64,000 nucleotides of DNA. Origin: Enterococcus faecalis_A (GTDB taxonomy: Bacteria; Bacillota; Bacilli; Lactobacillales; Enterococcaceae). Shown piece after piece: positions 1 through 9,373 of the stretch. The stretch is from assembly GCA_051295955.1 (NCBI GenBank), contig JBPDWA010000004.1, positions 266,117-330,116 on the forward strand, read 5' to 3'. The position numbers were made by a program, and so were the translations under genes. Under the pieces are notes generated by a model. The model was not told the DNA's origin and made no database searches. It was given only the letters and a program-made list of their open reading frames with translations. Numbering within the stretch: the first letter of the stretch is position 1; every line of letters starts with the position of its first letter.

Positions 1-6
1 ATTTTT

Positions 7-1011
7 TTAATAATTAAATTGACGATAGTAGCGACGAATCTCAAGAGGATGGCAGTTTAACTTTTCAACATGAGCATCAATCCGCTGTGTTACTGCATGC
101 ATCAATAAAAATGAAAGTACTCGTCCACGATATTTTTCACTAATTCCTGGTACAGCATAATCTTTTGAATCTATAATTGTATAATTGGCACAAATTTTTG
201 GCAATAAATTAGCGACTCGTTTTGCAAGCGGACGTTGTTCGTCTTCTCCTACAAATAATGTTACTGGTGTTGTTTCATCAACAATTTCCAAGGTGCCATG
301 TAAAAATTCTGCGGCGTGAATTGATTTCGAACGTAACCAGCTTTGCTCTTCCCAATAGCACATCGCATAAGAATATACGGCTCCCCATTGATTGCCAGCG
401 CCAATAAAATAGTGCAGCTCATCATGACGATGTTTTTCCGCAAACGCTAAACCAAAAGCATCTGCACTTTTTTCTGCTTCTACTAAACCAACCGGTAAGT
501 ATTCTTCTAACTCATGATAATAATCTTCGTATTCTGCAAACTCGCCATTTTGATTCATTAAACGATCCGCTACCATAAAGAACTTTATTTGTTCTGTGCC
601 TGGCGCTGGATAAGTTACGGTATAATCACATAAATTTGCTAGACGGCTATCTTTTGTATCAATAAAGCCAACTAATGTTGCTCCGACTTCTTTTATGGCT
701 TTCACAGCTCGGACTACTTCTTGGGTAGTTCCTGTGACTGAGGACAAAATAACTAATGATTTTTCAGTTAACCGACGATTCCCTGTAGTATAATATTCAG
801 CAGCGTGTTGAACATAAACAGGTAAATTACTTTTCCCTTGAAGGTAGGTTACCGCTTGCATGGCAGAAGCATATGTGCCGCCTATCCCTAAATAATAAAT
901 ATTGTCAAAGCCTTTAGCCCAAATCGAATCGATAATCATTTCGACTTGTGAACGCAGTGCTAATACACCTTGAATATCTTTGATTTGTTGTTCTTCGTTA
1001 AATTTTAACAT
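7..1011 (-). CDS. gfrF: SIS-domain fructosamine-6-phosphate deglycase (GfrF/FrlB-like)
   Basis: This 334-residue protein has the two-lobe SIS sugar-isomerase fold seen in FrlB and in the isomerase half of GlmS, without the glutaminase half. The N-terminal lobe carries LGIGGTYASA (about residues 41-50) and the ILSSVTGTTQEV phosphate-binding loop (about 88-99). The C-terminal lobe has the conserved SKSIHAAEFLHG stretch. It is the last gene of a six-gene run after EIIA, EIIB, EIIC, EIID and another SIS gene, the same order as the gfr operon of Salmonella. The expected reaction is cleavage of glucoselysine-6-phosphate or fructoselysine-6-phosphate to sugar phosphate plus lysine. The start has a good AAAGGAG site 8-9 bases upstream. 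Which of the two paralogues uses which substrate cannot be read from the sequence. Confidence 0.82.
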   Translation of the reverse strand: MLKFNEEQQIKDIQGVLALRSQVEMIIDSIWAKGFDNIYYLGIGGTYASAMQAVTYLQGKSNLPVYVQHAAEYYTTGNRRLTEKSLVILSSVTGTTQEVVRAVKAIKEVGATLVGFIDTKDSRLANLCDYTVTYPAPGTEQIKFFMVADRLMNQNGEFAEYEDYYHELEEYLPVGLVEAEKSADAFGLAFAEKHRHDELHYFIGAGNQWGAVYSYAMCYWEEQSWLRSKSIHAAEFLHGTLEIVDETTPVTLFVGEDEQRPLAKRVANLLPKICANYTIIDSKDYAVPGISEKYRGRVLSFLLMHAVTQRIDAHVEKLNCHPLEIRRYYRQFNY

Positions 1012-1030
1012 GGTTGTTAGCTCCTTTGTT

Positions 1031-2080
1031 TTATAGTTTGCTTTTTAAAACCTGATCAAAATCGTCAAAAATTCTTTGAGATAAATCGATACCTTTGGCT
1101 TTAGCTACTTGATAGGCTAAATATTGGAAGGGAATGACTAACAATAATGGACTAACCTTTTCAGGAAGCTCTGTGGCTAAACTCAGCACTCGCCTACTTT
1201 CATCGAATTTAGTGGTTATGGTAAAACAAGCACCTACATATTTAGACATATACTTTTTTAACGCTTGACTTCGCACTTGCAGCGAGCCTTGGTTTTCGAT
1301 AAAAAAGAGCGTATGTGCCTGATTGGCCTCTAAATATGGTCCGTGCATGTATGCTTCTACTTCAAACCCTTGTGAAGGAAAACGAACGGTTTCAGTAAAT
1401 TTCGTTTCAAATTCTTTGGCGGTACCAACATTTGGTCCATACCCAATTGCAATAAAACGAGTGCCAGCTGACAATTCTTTTTGATAGCTTAACCAGAAAG
1501 CGGCTGTTTTTTCGATGGTTGCATCAATAGCTGTGACTGCTTGTCTAAGTGTTGCTAGTTCGTGTGTCACTTCGAGTTCTGATATAGCATTATTTTGATA
1601 AGCGAATTTCAAGCCTAAGAGCATTAAGTTTAAGACTGTGGCACTGTAGCCTTTAGTGACAAATCCTACTGTTTCAATGCCCATTTGTAAATTCAAAACT
1701 TCATCTACAACTTTCGTAATCGGGCTATCAAGATTACTAGTAACAGCAACAGTTTTGACAGTGGTTTGTTGTTTAATTTTAGCAATTGCTTCAACTGTTG
1801 AAGCACTTTTACCGCTTTGGGAGACTGCCAAAACTAAGTCAAGCGTCTCATCAACTTTTCCATAATGACAGAAATTAAAGGGCTCTTGAATATCAACGTA
1901 AATCGGCGCTGTGGTTTCTAAATAAAATTTAGCCGCCTGACAGGCATTATACGAAGATCCTGTCGCTAAAATCAAGCAATGTTGAACCTTTGAAACATCA
2001 AGATCCGTCAGTTGGAATTGATCTAAAATTTTGGTTAGGGTTGCTTGTTCTTCATTGATGTAATCCAACATGGTTTTCAT
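1031..2080 (-). CDS. gfrE: SIS-domain fructosamine-6-phosphate deglycase (GfrE-like)
   Basis: This second SIS-domain enzyme has 349 residues from the chosen start. A longer reading frame adds eight residues, but AGGAGG lies just upstream of the internal ATG at 2080, which fits better. Visible motifs are ILATGSSYNA in the first lobe, VLAVSQSGKSASTVEA (the serine-rich phosphate loop) and GFEVEAYMHGPYLE in the second lobe. It is diverged from the neighbouring gfrF product, so the pair is probably specialised for different glycated-amine phosphates, as in Salmonella gfrE/gfrF. It lies 10 bases after EIID and 19 bases before gfrF, inside one operon. Role: cytoplasmic deglycation of the PTS product. 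The enzyme class is well supported; the exact substrate is inferred from operon order. Confidence 0.8.
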   Translation of the reverse strand: MKTMLDYINEEQATLTKILDQFQLTDLDVSKVQHCLILATGSSYNACQAAKFYLETTAPIYVDIQEPFNFCHYGKVDETLDLVLAVSQSGKSASTVEAIAKIKQQTTVKTVAVTSNLDSPITKVVDEVLNLQMGIETVGFVTKGYSATVLNLMLLGLKFAYQNNAISELEVTHELATLRQAVTAIDATIEKTAAFWLSYQKELSAGTRFIAIGYGPNVGTAKEFETKFTETVRFPSQGFEVEAYMHGPYLEANQAHTLFFIENQGSLQVRSQALKKYMSKYVGACFTITTKFDESRRVLSLATELPEKVSPLLLVIPFQYLAYQVAKAKGIDLSQRIFDDFDQVLKSKL

Positions 2081-2090
2081 TTTTAACCTC

Positions 2091-2921
2091 CTAAAATAAA
2101 CCAATCAGTGAGCCAAGAATTCCGACCACAGCCATGCCAGCTAAAATCATCAGTGGCTTAACTTCTTTTTTCAATAAATAAAAGACAAGTCCAAATGAAG
2201 CTAACGGTAATAATTTTGGCATAATATCATCAAAAATACCTTGCACGGTGACTGCATTTTTGCCACTCCCGCTAATTGTGATGGGAATTGTTAGATCAAT
2301 CATGGAGGCGGTCATCGCACCAACTACCATTAAGCCAATAATTGAGGCACCTAAGGTTAAGCTTGCCATCATGCCATTTGCTTGAATCTTTTTCAAGAGT
2401 CCAGTGCCTAAGCGGTAGCCCCAGTGAGTAAATAAATAACGCAAAATCACATGAGGAATATTAAAAATCAGCAGAAACAAAATTGGACCCAATGCATTTC
2501 CCTGCAAAGCTAAAGAAGTCCCAACCCCTGTGGCAATTAAGCGCAAAGTTCCCCAGAAAAAGGAATCACCTAAGCCAGCTAAAGGTCCCATTAAAGAAGT
2601 TTTAATGCTGTCAATCGTACTGACTTCGAACTGTTCATCTAAAACGTTTTCCTCTTCCATCGCTGCATTGATCCCTAAAATAAATGTAACAATATGGGGC
2701 GTTGTATTAAAAAATGCGAGATGTCGTTGTAAAGCATTCGCCATTTCCGCTTTTTTCGGATACAGTTTCTTTAAAATTGGAATTATGGCATACACGTACG
2801 CCATATTCATCTGCCGTTCATAATTCCAAGAAAATTCCATTTGAAATGATCGCCAAAACACTCGGTTCAGTTCTTTTTTGGTAATTAATTGTTCCGTCGC
2901 CGGCTTAGAAATCTTCGTCAT
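2091..2921 (-). CDS. gfrD: PTS mannose-family EIID, fructosamine type
   Basis: This is a 276-residue EIID of the mannose (Man-Fru-Sor) PTS family. It has the typical N-terminal block ITKKELNRVFWRSFQMEFSWNYERQ in shortened form, the GPLAGLGDSFFWGTLR loop and a hydrophobic C-terminal segment. With EIIC it forms the membrane channel that passes the sugar to the phosphorylating EIIB. Its start overlaps the 3' end of the EIIC gene by 17 bases, which implies translational coupling. Length is normal. It lacks the roughly 50-residue extracytoplasmic insertion seen in the other EIID of this window (47443-48474). Confidence 0.9.
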   Translation of the reverse strand: MTKISKPATEQLITKKELNRVFWRSFQMEFSWNYERQMNMAYVYAIIPILKKLYPKKAEMANALQRHLAFFNTTPHIVTFILGINAAMEEENVLDEQFEVSTIDSIKTSLMGPLAGLGDSFFWGTLRLIATGVGTSLALQGNALGPILFLLIFNIPHVILRYLFTHWGYRLGTGLLKKIQANGMMASLTLGASIIGLMVVGAMTASMIDLTIPITISGSGKNAVTVQGIFDDIMPKLLPLASFGLVFYLLKKEVKPLMILAGMAVVGILGSLIGLF

Positions 2922-3696
2922 CGTCTAATTCCTCCCCACTGGTTGTTTGGATAGTATCTGATTTTCCTTTGGCATAATTCATCATATTCACAACAATCAC
3001 TGCCGTAATTGCACCTAAAAAAGCAATCCCTGTGACCGGCAGTTTAAAATAAGCCATTAAGACAAATCCTAAGAAGAAATACGGTGCCACCTGTTTATTT
3101 ATTAGCAAGCGAGCTAGCATTGCAAAGCCCAGAGCCGGAATAATCCCAGTAGCAACTGTCAAACCGTGACGCACAAATTCAGGAATCATATCTAACAATT
3201 CTTTGATCGTATTACTGCCTACAGCAAAAGAAATCGTCACAATCAGCGCCAACATCAATGATAAGCCAAAACCTGCTAATAAGTGCATGCGTTCAACGCC
3301 TTTATAATGACCGTCTTGCGCATAACGGTCTGCTTTTTGACTCATCATAGGAATCAATAATCCCAAATAAACGTTTTTTAAGATCAAAGTTAAAGTAGCA
3401 ATTGGCAATCCTAACACTAATGCTGTTTCAGTGCCGGCACCAGCGGTAATCGCAAAAGCCGTCCCGAGTATGCCACCAGTTACAACATCAGGCGGAATCG
3501 AAGCTCCTACAGAAAAAGAACCGATAAACGCTAGTTCCAAAGTTGCCCCCATCACAACGCCGGTTTTAATGTCACCAAGAACAATACCTACAAATAAACC
3601 GGTTACAATTGGACGGGAAAGTAGCGACGTTCCTAATGCATATTCCGACTGAGCAATAAAGGCGATCACGCCTAAGAGAACTGCTTGTCCTATCAT
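2905..3696 (-). CDS. gfrC: PTS mannose-family EIIC, fructosamine type
   Basis: This 263-residue membrane protein is of the PTS EIIC mannose/sorbose family. Alternating hydrophobic segments include the conserved RPIVTGLFVGIVLGDIKTG loop and GASIPPDVVTGG, the counterparts of the substrate-path loops in ManY. The C-terminus is acidic (EELDDDEDF) and overlaps the EIID start. It lies 15 bases downstream of EIIB. Role: the transmembrane permease component. Substrate assignment to glycated amino acids comes only from the operon, which ends in two SIS deglycases. Confidence 0.9.
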   Translation of the reverse strand: MIGQAVLLGVIAFIAQSEYALGTSLLSRPIVTGLFVGIVLGDIKTGVVMGATLELAFIGSFSVGASIPPDVVTGGILGTAFAITAGAGTETALVLGLPIATLTLILKNVYLGLLIPMMSQKADRYAQDGHYKGVERMHLLAGFGLSLMLALIVTISFAVGSNTIKELLDMIPEFVRHGLTVATGIIPALGFAMLARLLINKQVAPYFFLGFVLMAYFKLPVTGIAFLGAITAVIVVNMMNYAKGKSDTIQTTSGEELDDDEDF

Positions 3697-3711
3697 TTAT
3701 ATTCTTCCTTT

Positions 3712-4182
3712 CTAAAAAGCATCTAGAGCTGCCACTTTTTTGTCATTTGGCACTTGTCGAATCTCGACTTCTCGCCCGGCATCTACTAACTCTTTCACCA
3801 TACCTTCTTCTTCCTGTGTAATATTAATGGCTTTAGAAATATTTCTAGTGTTTTCACGGACTTTCATGCCGCCTAAGTTAATTGCTTTTATTTCTGGAAC
3901 TGCCTTAGCCATCTGATAGGCATCTGCTATGCTTTCTACAACAATAAATAATTTGTATTTATCTGTGACGCCGCTTTTTAAGGCGTCAATTGAATCATTA
4001 ATGTTTTTAATAACTAACTTCACCCCCGCAGGTTTCGCTAGTTTAATCGTAGTTTTACGAATATCATTTTGCGGCACATCGTCATTGGCGATCAAAATAC
4101 AATCTGCCCCCAGCGCTTGTGTCCAAGAAAAAGCAACTTGTCCATGTAACAAGCGATGGTCCACACGTACTAATTTAATCAT
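3712..4182 (-). CDS. gfrB: PTS mannose-family EIIB, fructosamine type
   Basis: This 156-residue soluble EIIB of the mannose family carries the phosphorylatable histidine in the N-terminal motif RVDHRLLHGQVAFSW (residues 6-20; the active His is that of LLHGQ by family analogy). It receives phosphate from EIIA and passes it to the incoming sugar at the EIIC/EIID channel. The family's conserved INLGGM segment is also visible. The gene is 12 bases downstream of EIIA and 15 bases upstream of EIIC. The length is slightly short of the 160-165 usual for stand-alone EIIB, but nothing appears missing. Confidence 0.9.
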   Translation of the reverse strand: MIKLVRVDHRLLHGQVAFSWTQALGADCILIANDDVPQNDIRKTTIKLAKPAGVKLVIKNINDSIDALKSGVTDKYKLFIVVESIADAYQMAKAVPEIKAINLGGMKVRENTRNISKAINITQEEEGMVKELVDAGREVEIRQVPNDKKVAALDAF

Positions 4183-4194
4183 AGGTATCCCCTC

Positions 4195-4623
4195 CTAAAA
4201 TTCTTCTTCTAATGTTTCTTTAGCAGCTAACGGATTACAGTAACACAAACTCTCACGTCCACTGGCCACAGCCCTTTCCACTAAGGCTTCCAATGAATCA
4301 GCCACTTCTAACTGCGTATATAATTCAATCAACAGTGCTAAATTCAAACCAGAAATCAAATACATGGGCTGCGTGCCTACATAGTTAAAAAATTCATTAT
4401 TAACACTTCCTCCAAAAATATCTGTTATCACGATTAATTCCTTTTGTTTATTGTCTGTTAAAACTTGTGCAACTGTTTTTGCCAAGTCAAATGATTGCTC
4501 TGTATACGCACAAACACATTCCACATTTTTTGTTTCCCCGCATATCAAAGCTAATGACGTTTGAATTCCCGCCGCAAAATTTCCATGTGTCGCTAAAATA
4601 ATTTTTCGCTCCACTTCATTCAC
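4195..4623 (-). CDS. gfrA: PTS mannose-family EIIA, fructosamine type
   Basis: This 142-residue stand-alone EIIA of the mannose family has its phosphorylation histidine in KIILATHGNFAAG near the N-terminus, the usual ATHG context. A second family signature is VITDIFGGSVNNE, close to the T-D-L-x-G-G-[ST] consensus. It is the first gene of the operon. A perfect sigma-54 promoter sits about 20-35 bases upstream of its start, as expected for a target of a LevR-type activator. It accepts phosphate from HPr and passes it to EIIB. Confidence 0.9.
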   Translation of the reverse strand: MNEVERKIILATHGNFAAGIQTSLALICGETKNVECVCAYTEQSFDLAKTVAQVLTDNKQKELIVITDIFGGSVNNEFFNYVGTQPMYLISGLNLALLIELYTQLEVADSLEALVERAVASGRESLCYCNPLAAKETLEEEF

Positions 4624-4642
4624 CTCACTTACTTATTTATAT

Positions 4643-4658
4643 AGCAAAAAGAGTGCCA
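4643..4658 (-). promoter_or_regulatory. gfrAp: Sigma-54 (RpoN) -24/-12 promoter of the gfr operon
   Basis: Reading the minus strand, TGGCAC is followed by exactly 5 bases and TTGCT, a perfect match to the bacterial sigma-54 consensus with the invariant GG and GC 10 bases apart. It lies just upstream of the EIIA gene and downstream of a LevR-family activator gene. Such activators drive mannose-family PTS operons through sigma-54. The -24 element is also part of the right arm of the terminator hairpin at 4651-4672. Confidence 0.88.
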
Positions 4659-4672
4659 AAAAAGTGGCACTC
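4646..4672 (-). terminator. Intrinsic terminator of the activator gene, overlapping the sigma-54 promoter
   Basis: A perfect 8-bp stem (GAGTGCCA/TGGCACTC) with a 6-base loop is followed on the minus strand by a T-run. It sits 13 bases after the activator's stop codon. The same bases supply the -24 element of the downstream promoter. Confidence 0.75.
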
Positions 4673-4685
4673 CCGTTTTTATCTT

Positions 4686-7456
4686 TTAAAAATCACTCTC
4701 TGCGTTGTTAAATTCGGTTTTTTTAAACAAAACATCGTAAACATAAAAAAGTTCAGATTCAGGAATATTGACACTATATACTTTTTCAATGACACTAAAG
4801 GCTTTTTTTATTTCCTGCAACCTTTTTTTTTGACACTGTTTTAACTTGTCAGCGCCACTATATGTTTCGATCGCTTCATTACGAATTAAACGTTCAATCA
4901 AACAACTTACGTGAACATAAATCGCTAATTTGCGGTCATTTGGTAGTGCCTGTTGCCAACGCTGTTCCAATTCAATCAAAAAGACTTCCACTTGTCGAAT
5001 AATCTTTTCTGTATCTAAAATAGTTACTGATTGGATCACACGATCTAAGGAAAAATTGCGAATAAGCTGATGGTTAACATAGCTGAGCATTTCCTCTGTC
5101 AATTCCTCTTTCGTCCATTCTAACAGTCGGTTGATCCCTTGCCCTGCAATCAGTTCTTCCAATGAAATGTATGGAACGTCAGCGTCAGAAGGATTGTTAG
5201 TACCTATAATTCCAACTACCTCATAATCGGGAAATCTTGCTTTCAACGATTCAGCTGTCAGTAGCTGACGATAGTCACAAGGAATAATTTTTAATTGCAT
5301 CCTTGTAGGCAAACTTTTTTCTAGTAAGTCCCGAATCTTTACGGCCGTGCCAATTCCTGTAGTACAAGTGGTTAAAATTACTCGCTCCGCTTTATTTTGT
5401 GGTAAAATAATTTCCCATTCATTTTGGTGCGACTTAAGGGCAATTTGCGGGAGCTCTTCAAATGGCACCCCTTTTTCAATCGCTTCTCCTATTGCAAGAG
5501 CTAAACTTGTCGTGCATTATTCATTAGTAAAAAGGGCCCTTTTTCATTTTCTGGAAAATACTGATAAATTTCTTTTAGCGATCCCATATCAAAAAGAATG
5601 ACTAAGCCATTCGCTGTATTATGCCGTTCCATATAATGAATTAAATGTTCTGAAATTTTTTTGGGGGTAACATCTAAAGGCATATCAAAAGATTGAAAGA
5701 TTGGTTGATTTAAGAATCGATTCACAACATTGGCAATACTGCTAGCTGTTGCATAACCGTGGGCAACGATCACCGCTTTAGGATAATGACTTTCTTTAAC
5801 CGCTCCTGAGTAATGGAGATATGTTGTTAAAATAATTCGATCTATCGGCGCTAAATCAATATCAAGTGCACGCTTAGCCAAAGTTAATAATTGTTCTGAA
5901 TAAACAAAGCTAGTTGTTAAGCTTGATTGAACCTCAGATAATAGCTTTTCAATAATATTTAAATGTTCTGATTCAGGAATCCATTCAATAAATCGCCGTT
6001 GAAATAAATACGTACTTAAGGTGTACACTAAGCTACCGTTAAAATGAATTTGGTGAGAAGCTTCGATGGTTTCCAATAATTGTCGCATATTTTGCGTGAT
6101 AAATAAAAGCATGTCATGGCTTTTCTCACGGTTCGTTTCAAACAATAAATAGTCGAATAATCCTTCAATTTCCTTTGAAATTGCTCCACTGGCTTCCGAA
6201 AGTTTCTGATGATGTGTAGCATAATGAAAGAGGATTCGTTCATAGCTTTGAATAATTTTTTTTTGTTCCAGCTCTCCTTCTTCCACCAGTGATTCCATTG
6301 TAGTTTGATCTTCAATACGAAGCACCGCTTCATTTTCATTAACCGTTAGTGCCAATGATGGGTTTAATAACTCTTTAGGCATTGAATGAATCGTAATCGG
6401 AATGCTATTTTTTTCGAGATTAGAGGCAAAACTTCTAGCAGCTATAATTTTTATAATATTTTTTAGTTCGCCCACATTTCCCGGATAGTGGTGCTGTTCC
6501 AATAGCTGAATCACTTGAGGAGAGATTGTTAAGGTTTTTTTTATCGCTTGCTGTTCTTCATAAAAGGCTCGAATGATTAACTGCTTTCTTTCTGCTTGTG
6601 TTCGTTCGGAAAGGGCGGGAATTTTAATTTGAATCGGTACTCTTCTTAAAAAAGTAGTTAAAAAAGTGCTGGCTACTTCTTCAGTGGTCGCAAAACATAA
6701 CCGACAAGTTACTGGAATCGGTTGGTTGGATTCCCCCATATGATAGATGACGCCTTGATCTAAAAAAGTAAATAATTTTTCCTGACCTTCAGGACTCAAA
6801 CGATGGACTTCATCTAAAAATAGAACGCCGCCTTGAGCACTTTCAAAAGCTCCTTTTTTATCAATATCAGCCCCGGTAAACGCACCTTTAACATGGCCAA
6901 ACAACTGACTTGTCAAAAGCTCCGGATTATTGGCATACTGGGCACAATTTACAGTCACAAAGGGGGCAGACTCCTCCAACAAGTCATTTTGTACGCAAAA
7001 TTGATAATACAAAGAGGCAAAAAAACTTTTTCCGGTACCGCTTTCTCCAGTTAATAATACAGGTAAACTTCCATTGGGATAAAATGCAGCCATTTTTAAT
7101 TGCTCAATTGTTTGCGCTAAACTACCTCGATAACCAATTACATGTTGAAAAAAATCCGCTTTTTTGCCAAATATCGGTCGTTCCTCAATAATTGCTTGTA
7201 AACTCTGATACTTTGTTGATTTTAACGAATAGTTTTGCTGTTGAAACACTTCTTTATGAAAAAAATAAACCGGTCGAGTATTTACCTTAACTAAGATTCC
7301 TGCTTCGTTCAGTTGGTTTAAATAATGACTCGCTGTATTCCGCTTAATTGAAAAAGTGTGTGCGATATGGCTGGCTGTAAAAATTTCGCTTACCAATGAT
7401 GGCTCAAAAAAAGACGTTTGATTGCGTAAATAATTCACTAACTGAGTTTTTAACAT
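4686..7456 (-). pseudogene. gfrR: LevR/GfrR-type sigma-54 activator, frameshifted
   Basis: This is a LevR-family transcriptional activator read in two frames. The first part (start at 7456 behind GGAGGTGA; stop at 5501) carries an N-terminal winged helix, an AAA+ domain with Walker A GESGTGKS and the sigma-54 contact loop GAFTGA, a PRD and an EIIA-Man-like domain with the VAHGYAT histidine. The second part (to 4686) has an EIIB-Gat-like segment with LTTCTTGIGTA and a C-terminal PRD. The frames join near 5505-5520: after LLMNN the first frame ends within four codons, while the -1-shifted frame continues as TSLALAIGEAIEKG, the normal family sequence. A single missing base explains this. The N-terminal half could still make a protein with DNA-binding and AAA+ domains. 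A sequencing error is possible. Confidence 0.85.
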
Positions 7457-7764
7457 AAAATCACCTCCCACTTATCATAACTTACATTGGTCAAACGTCA
7501 ATATTCAAATTTTTAGAGATTTTTCTTTTTAATCAATGGGTCATTCTTAAGTTACGAAAGGACAAAAATCTGATTTCTTATTCATCGGCCCCTTTTATTT
7601 ATCAGAAAACTAGGAAACAAGTAGCTTCTAAAAGAACTTGGAATTCCCAAGAATACCTAATAAACACACCAAAATAGCACTAATGAATCGTTGCTTTTTT
7701 AGTATAGGAATAATCGTCAGTTATTTGTTTCCTTCATATCTAATTTTGAAATGAAAAAGAAAGA
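7457..7764. other. Intergenic region upstream of the activator
   Basis: About 300 bases, AT-rich, lie between the activator start and the terminator of the dGTPase operon. No coding sequence or RNA gene is visible. It presumably holds the housekeeping promoter of the activator gene, but no convincing -35/-10 pair stands out. Confidence 0.5.
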
Positions 7765-7804
7765 CAAAAAGACTTGGTTTATCAGCCTTACCTGATAAAC
7801 CAAG
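7765..7804 (-). terminator. Terminator of the TIR/DUF6119/dGTPase operon
   Basis: A perfect 13-bp stem (CTTGGTTTATCAG and its complement) with a 6-base loop is followed on the minus strand by TCTTTTTG. It lies about 175 bases after the dGTPase stop. No other feature is seen in 7805-7980. Confidence 0.75.
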
Positions 7805-7980
7805 CCCTTTATTAAAGATCTGAATTATGAATGACAATTAATTTTTCTCAATCTCTCAACGATCCTTCACAGACTTTGATGTCTTTAGTGACTAGCTTTT
7901 ATGACAAAATGATGATGACCGTATAATTAAATAACTTTTACTCGCAGCTGTAAGTTCTATAAAACTTTTTGACAAAATTT

Positions 7981-9339
7981 TTAGGAAAATAATGTATCAT
8001 AGACTTTCTTTGCATAGCCATCTGTCATACTACAAACAAAATCAACCGCTAGCTTTAAACGATAATAATCTTTATCTACCTCATTAGAATCCTGCGTTTC
8101 TCGCTCATAGAGCTGTTTCGCACTTTCCGGAATATTATTAAAAATACGTTCTTCATATTTATTCATCTTGATTTTTTGGTGCTTTAAGGCAACCGGAACT
8201 AATTCGTCTAATAAACGATTAATAATGTTAAAACCTAGTACTTCTTGATCGAGAATCATTTTTGATTGAAAAACGTACTGATGCGAAAAATGCTTCAACG
8301 CTTGGAAGCAACGGACTTCGTCACATGCTTCGTTGATAATTTCTTCTGTGAATTTACCCGCTACGAGCTCTTTATAATGTTGAACAAAACTAGTAGCTGC
8401 ACTTTTATAAACTTTTCCTTGGGTTTTGCGTAAAAACTCTTGTAACACTGCTGATTCTGATGTTTTTTCATCCAAGTTCAAAAATTTTTTTGTGTTTGTT
8501 TTTTCATCAATAAATTCTTTTAATTCTTGGTAGCTATATAACTCATAATTATAAGCATCTTCAATATCAGAAAAGGTATAAGCGATATCATCAGCTGCCT
8601 CTAATAAAAAAACCAAAGGATGCCGACTATTTTTAGTTCCTGTTGCATATTTGATTCGTTCGAAGACCGTTGTTTCAGAGTAAAAGTAACCAACTTTTTT
8701 AGTTAAGAGATTCTGTTTATTTAATTGATCTGAAGGTACGATATATTTAATAACTGTATCAAGTGTTGAAGCCGTTAACCCCATTCCTTTGGTAGAAGCA
8801 CCATTATAATTATGCAACTTAGTGAGTAAACGAATCGTTTGAGCATTCCCCTCAAACTTCAAAAAATCGTTTCTTTGCTGTTCACTAAAAGCGTCCCAGC
8901 AGGCAAATAACGGCCCATTTTTAGCAAACCATATGCGAATTGCTTCTTCACCAAAATGACCAAAAGGTGGATTACCAATATCATGGATTAAGGCAGCGGT
9001 CTCTAACAAGCGAAAACTCTCGGTTAATTCTGCTACTTCAATATTAATTTTTTTTAAAAGGAATATAACTTCCTCTAACAGATCACGTGTATGCATTGCT
9101 ACTTCCAAACTATGCGTCAAACGAGTCCGTACAAAATCATTTCGTTCCAAGGGAAACACTTGAGTTTTATCTTGCAGCCTTCTAAAAGCATCACTTTTAA
9201 CCACACGGCGATAATCTCTATTAAAAGCTTCTCTTAACGTAGCCTTTAATTCTTTTTGAAGTTTTGTCCATTCATTCTTATAATAGTTAGTTTTGTCTGT
9301 GTATATTCGGCACGTTCCAACCAGATTATTCCAATTCAT
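7981..9339 (-). CDS. dgt: HD-domain deoxyguanosinetriphosphate triphosphohydrolase (dGTPase)
   Basis: This 452-residue HD-superfamily enzyme of the Dgt type cleaves dGTP to deoxyguanosine and triphosphate. Visible metal-site motifs are RLTHSLEV (His about 76), ALIHDIGNPPFGHFGEEA (His-Asp about 119-120, then the GNPPFGH signature) and FEGNAQTIRLL, all characteristic of dGTPases. The later acidic stretch AADDIAYTFSDIEDA supplies the distal Asp. It has a GGAG site before the ATG and lies 34 bases after the DUF6119-like gene in one operon behind a TIR gene. Dgt enzymes can be housekeeping, but dGTPases are also known antiphage factors that deplete nucleotides. The operon context favours a defence role here. 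Confidence 0.9.
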   Translation of the reverse strand: MNWNNLVGTCRIYTDKTNYYKNEWTKLQKELKATLREAFNRDYRRVVKSDAFRRLQDKTQVFPLERNDFVRTRLTHSLEVAMHTRDLLEEVIFLLKKINIEVAELTESFRLLETAALIHDIGNPPFGHFGEEAIRIWFAKNGPLFACWDAFSEQQRNDFLKFEGNAQTIRLLTKLHNYNGASTKGMGLTASTLDTVIKYIVPSDQLNKQNLLTKKVGYFYSETTVFERIKYATGTKNSRHPLVFLLEAADDIAYTFSDIEDAYNYELYSYQELKEFIDEKTNTKKFLNLDEKTSESAVLQEFLRKTQGKVYKSAATSFVQHYKELVAGKFTEEIINEACDEVRCFQALKHFSHQYVFQSKMILDQEVLGFNIINRLLDELVPVALKHQKIKMNKYEERIFNNIPESAKQLYERETQDSNEVDKDYYRLKLAVDFVCSMTDGYAKKVYDTLFS

Positions 9340-9373
9340 TTCTTTACTCCTATCTATTTTCTACGCCTGCTAT

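Noticed and set aside
5501..5530. Programmed frameshifting as an explanation of the split activator gene
   Set aside because: No slippery heptamer, internal ribosome site or downstream structure is seen at the junction; a plain one-base loss is simpler.
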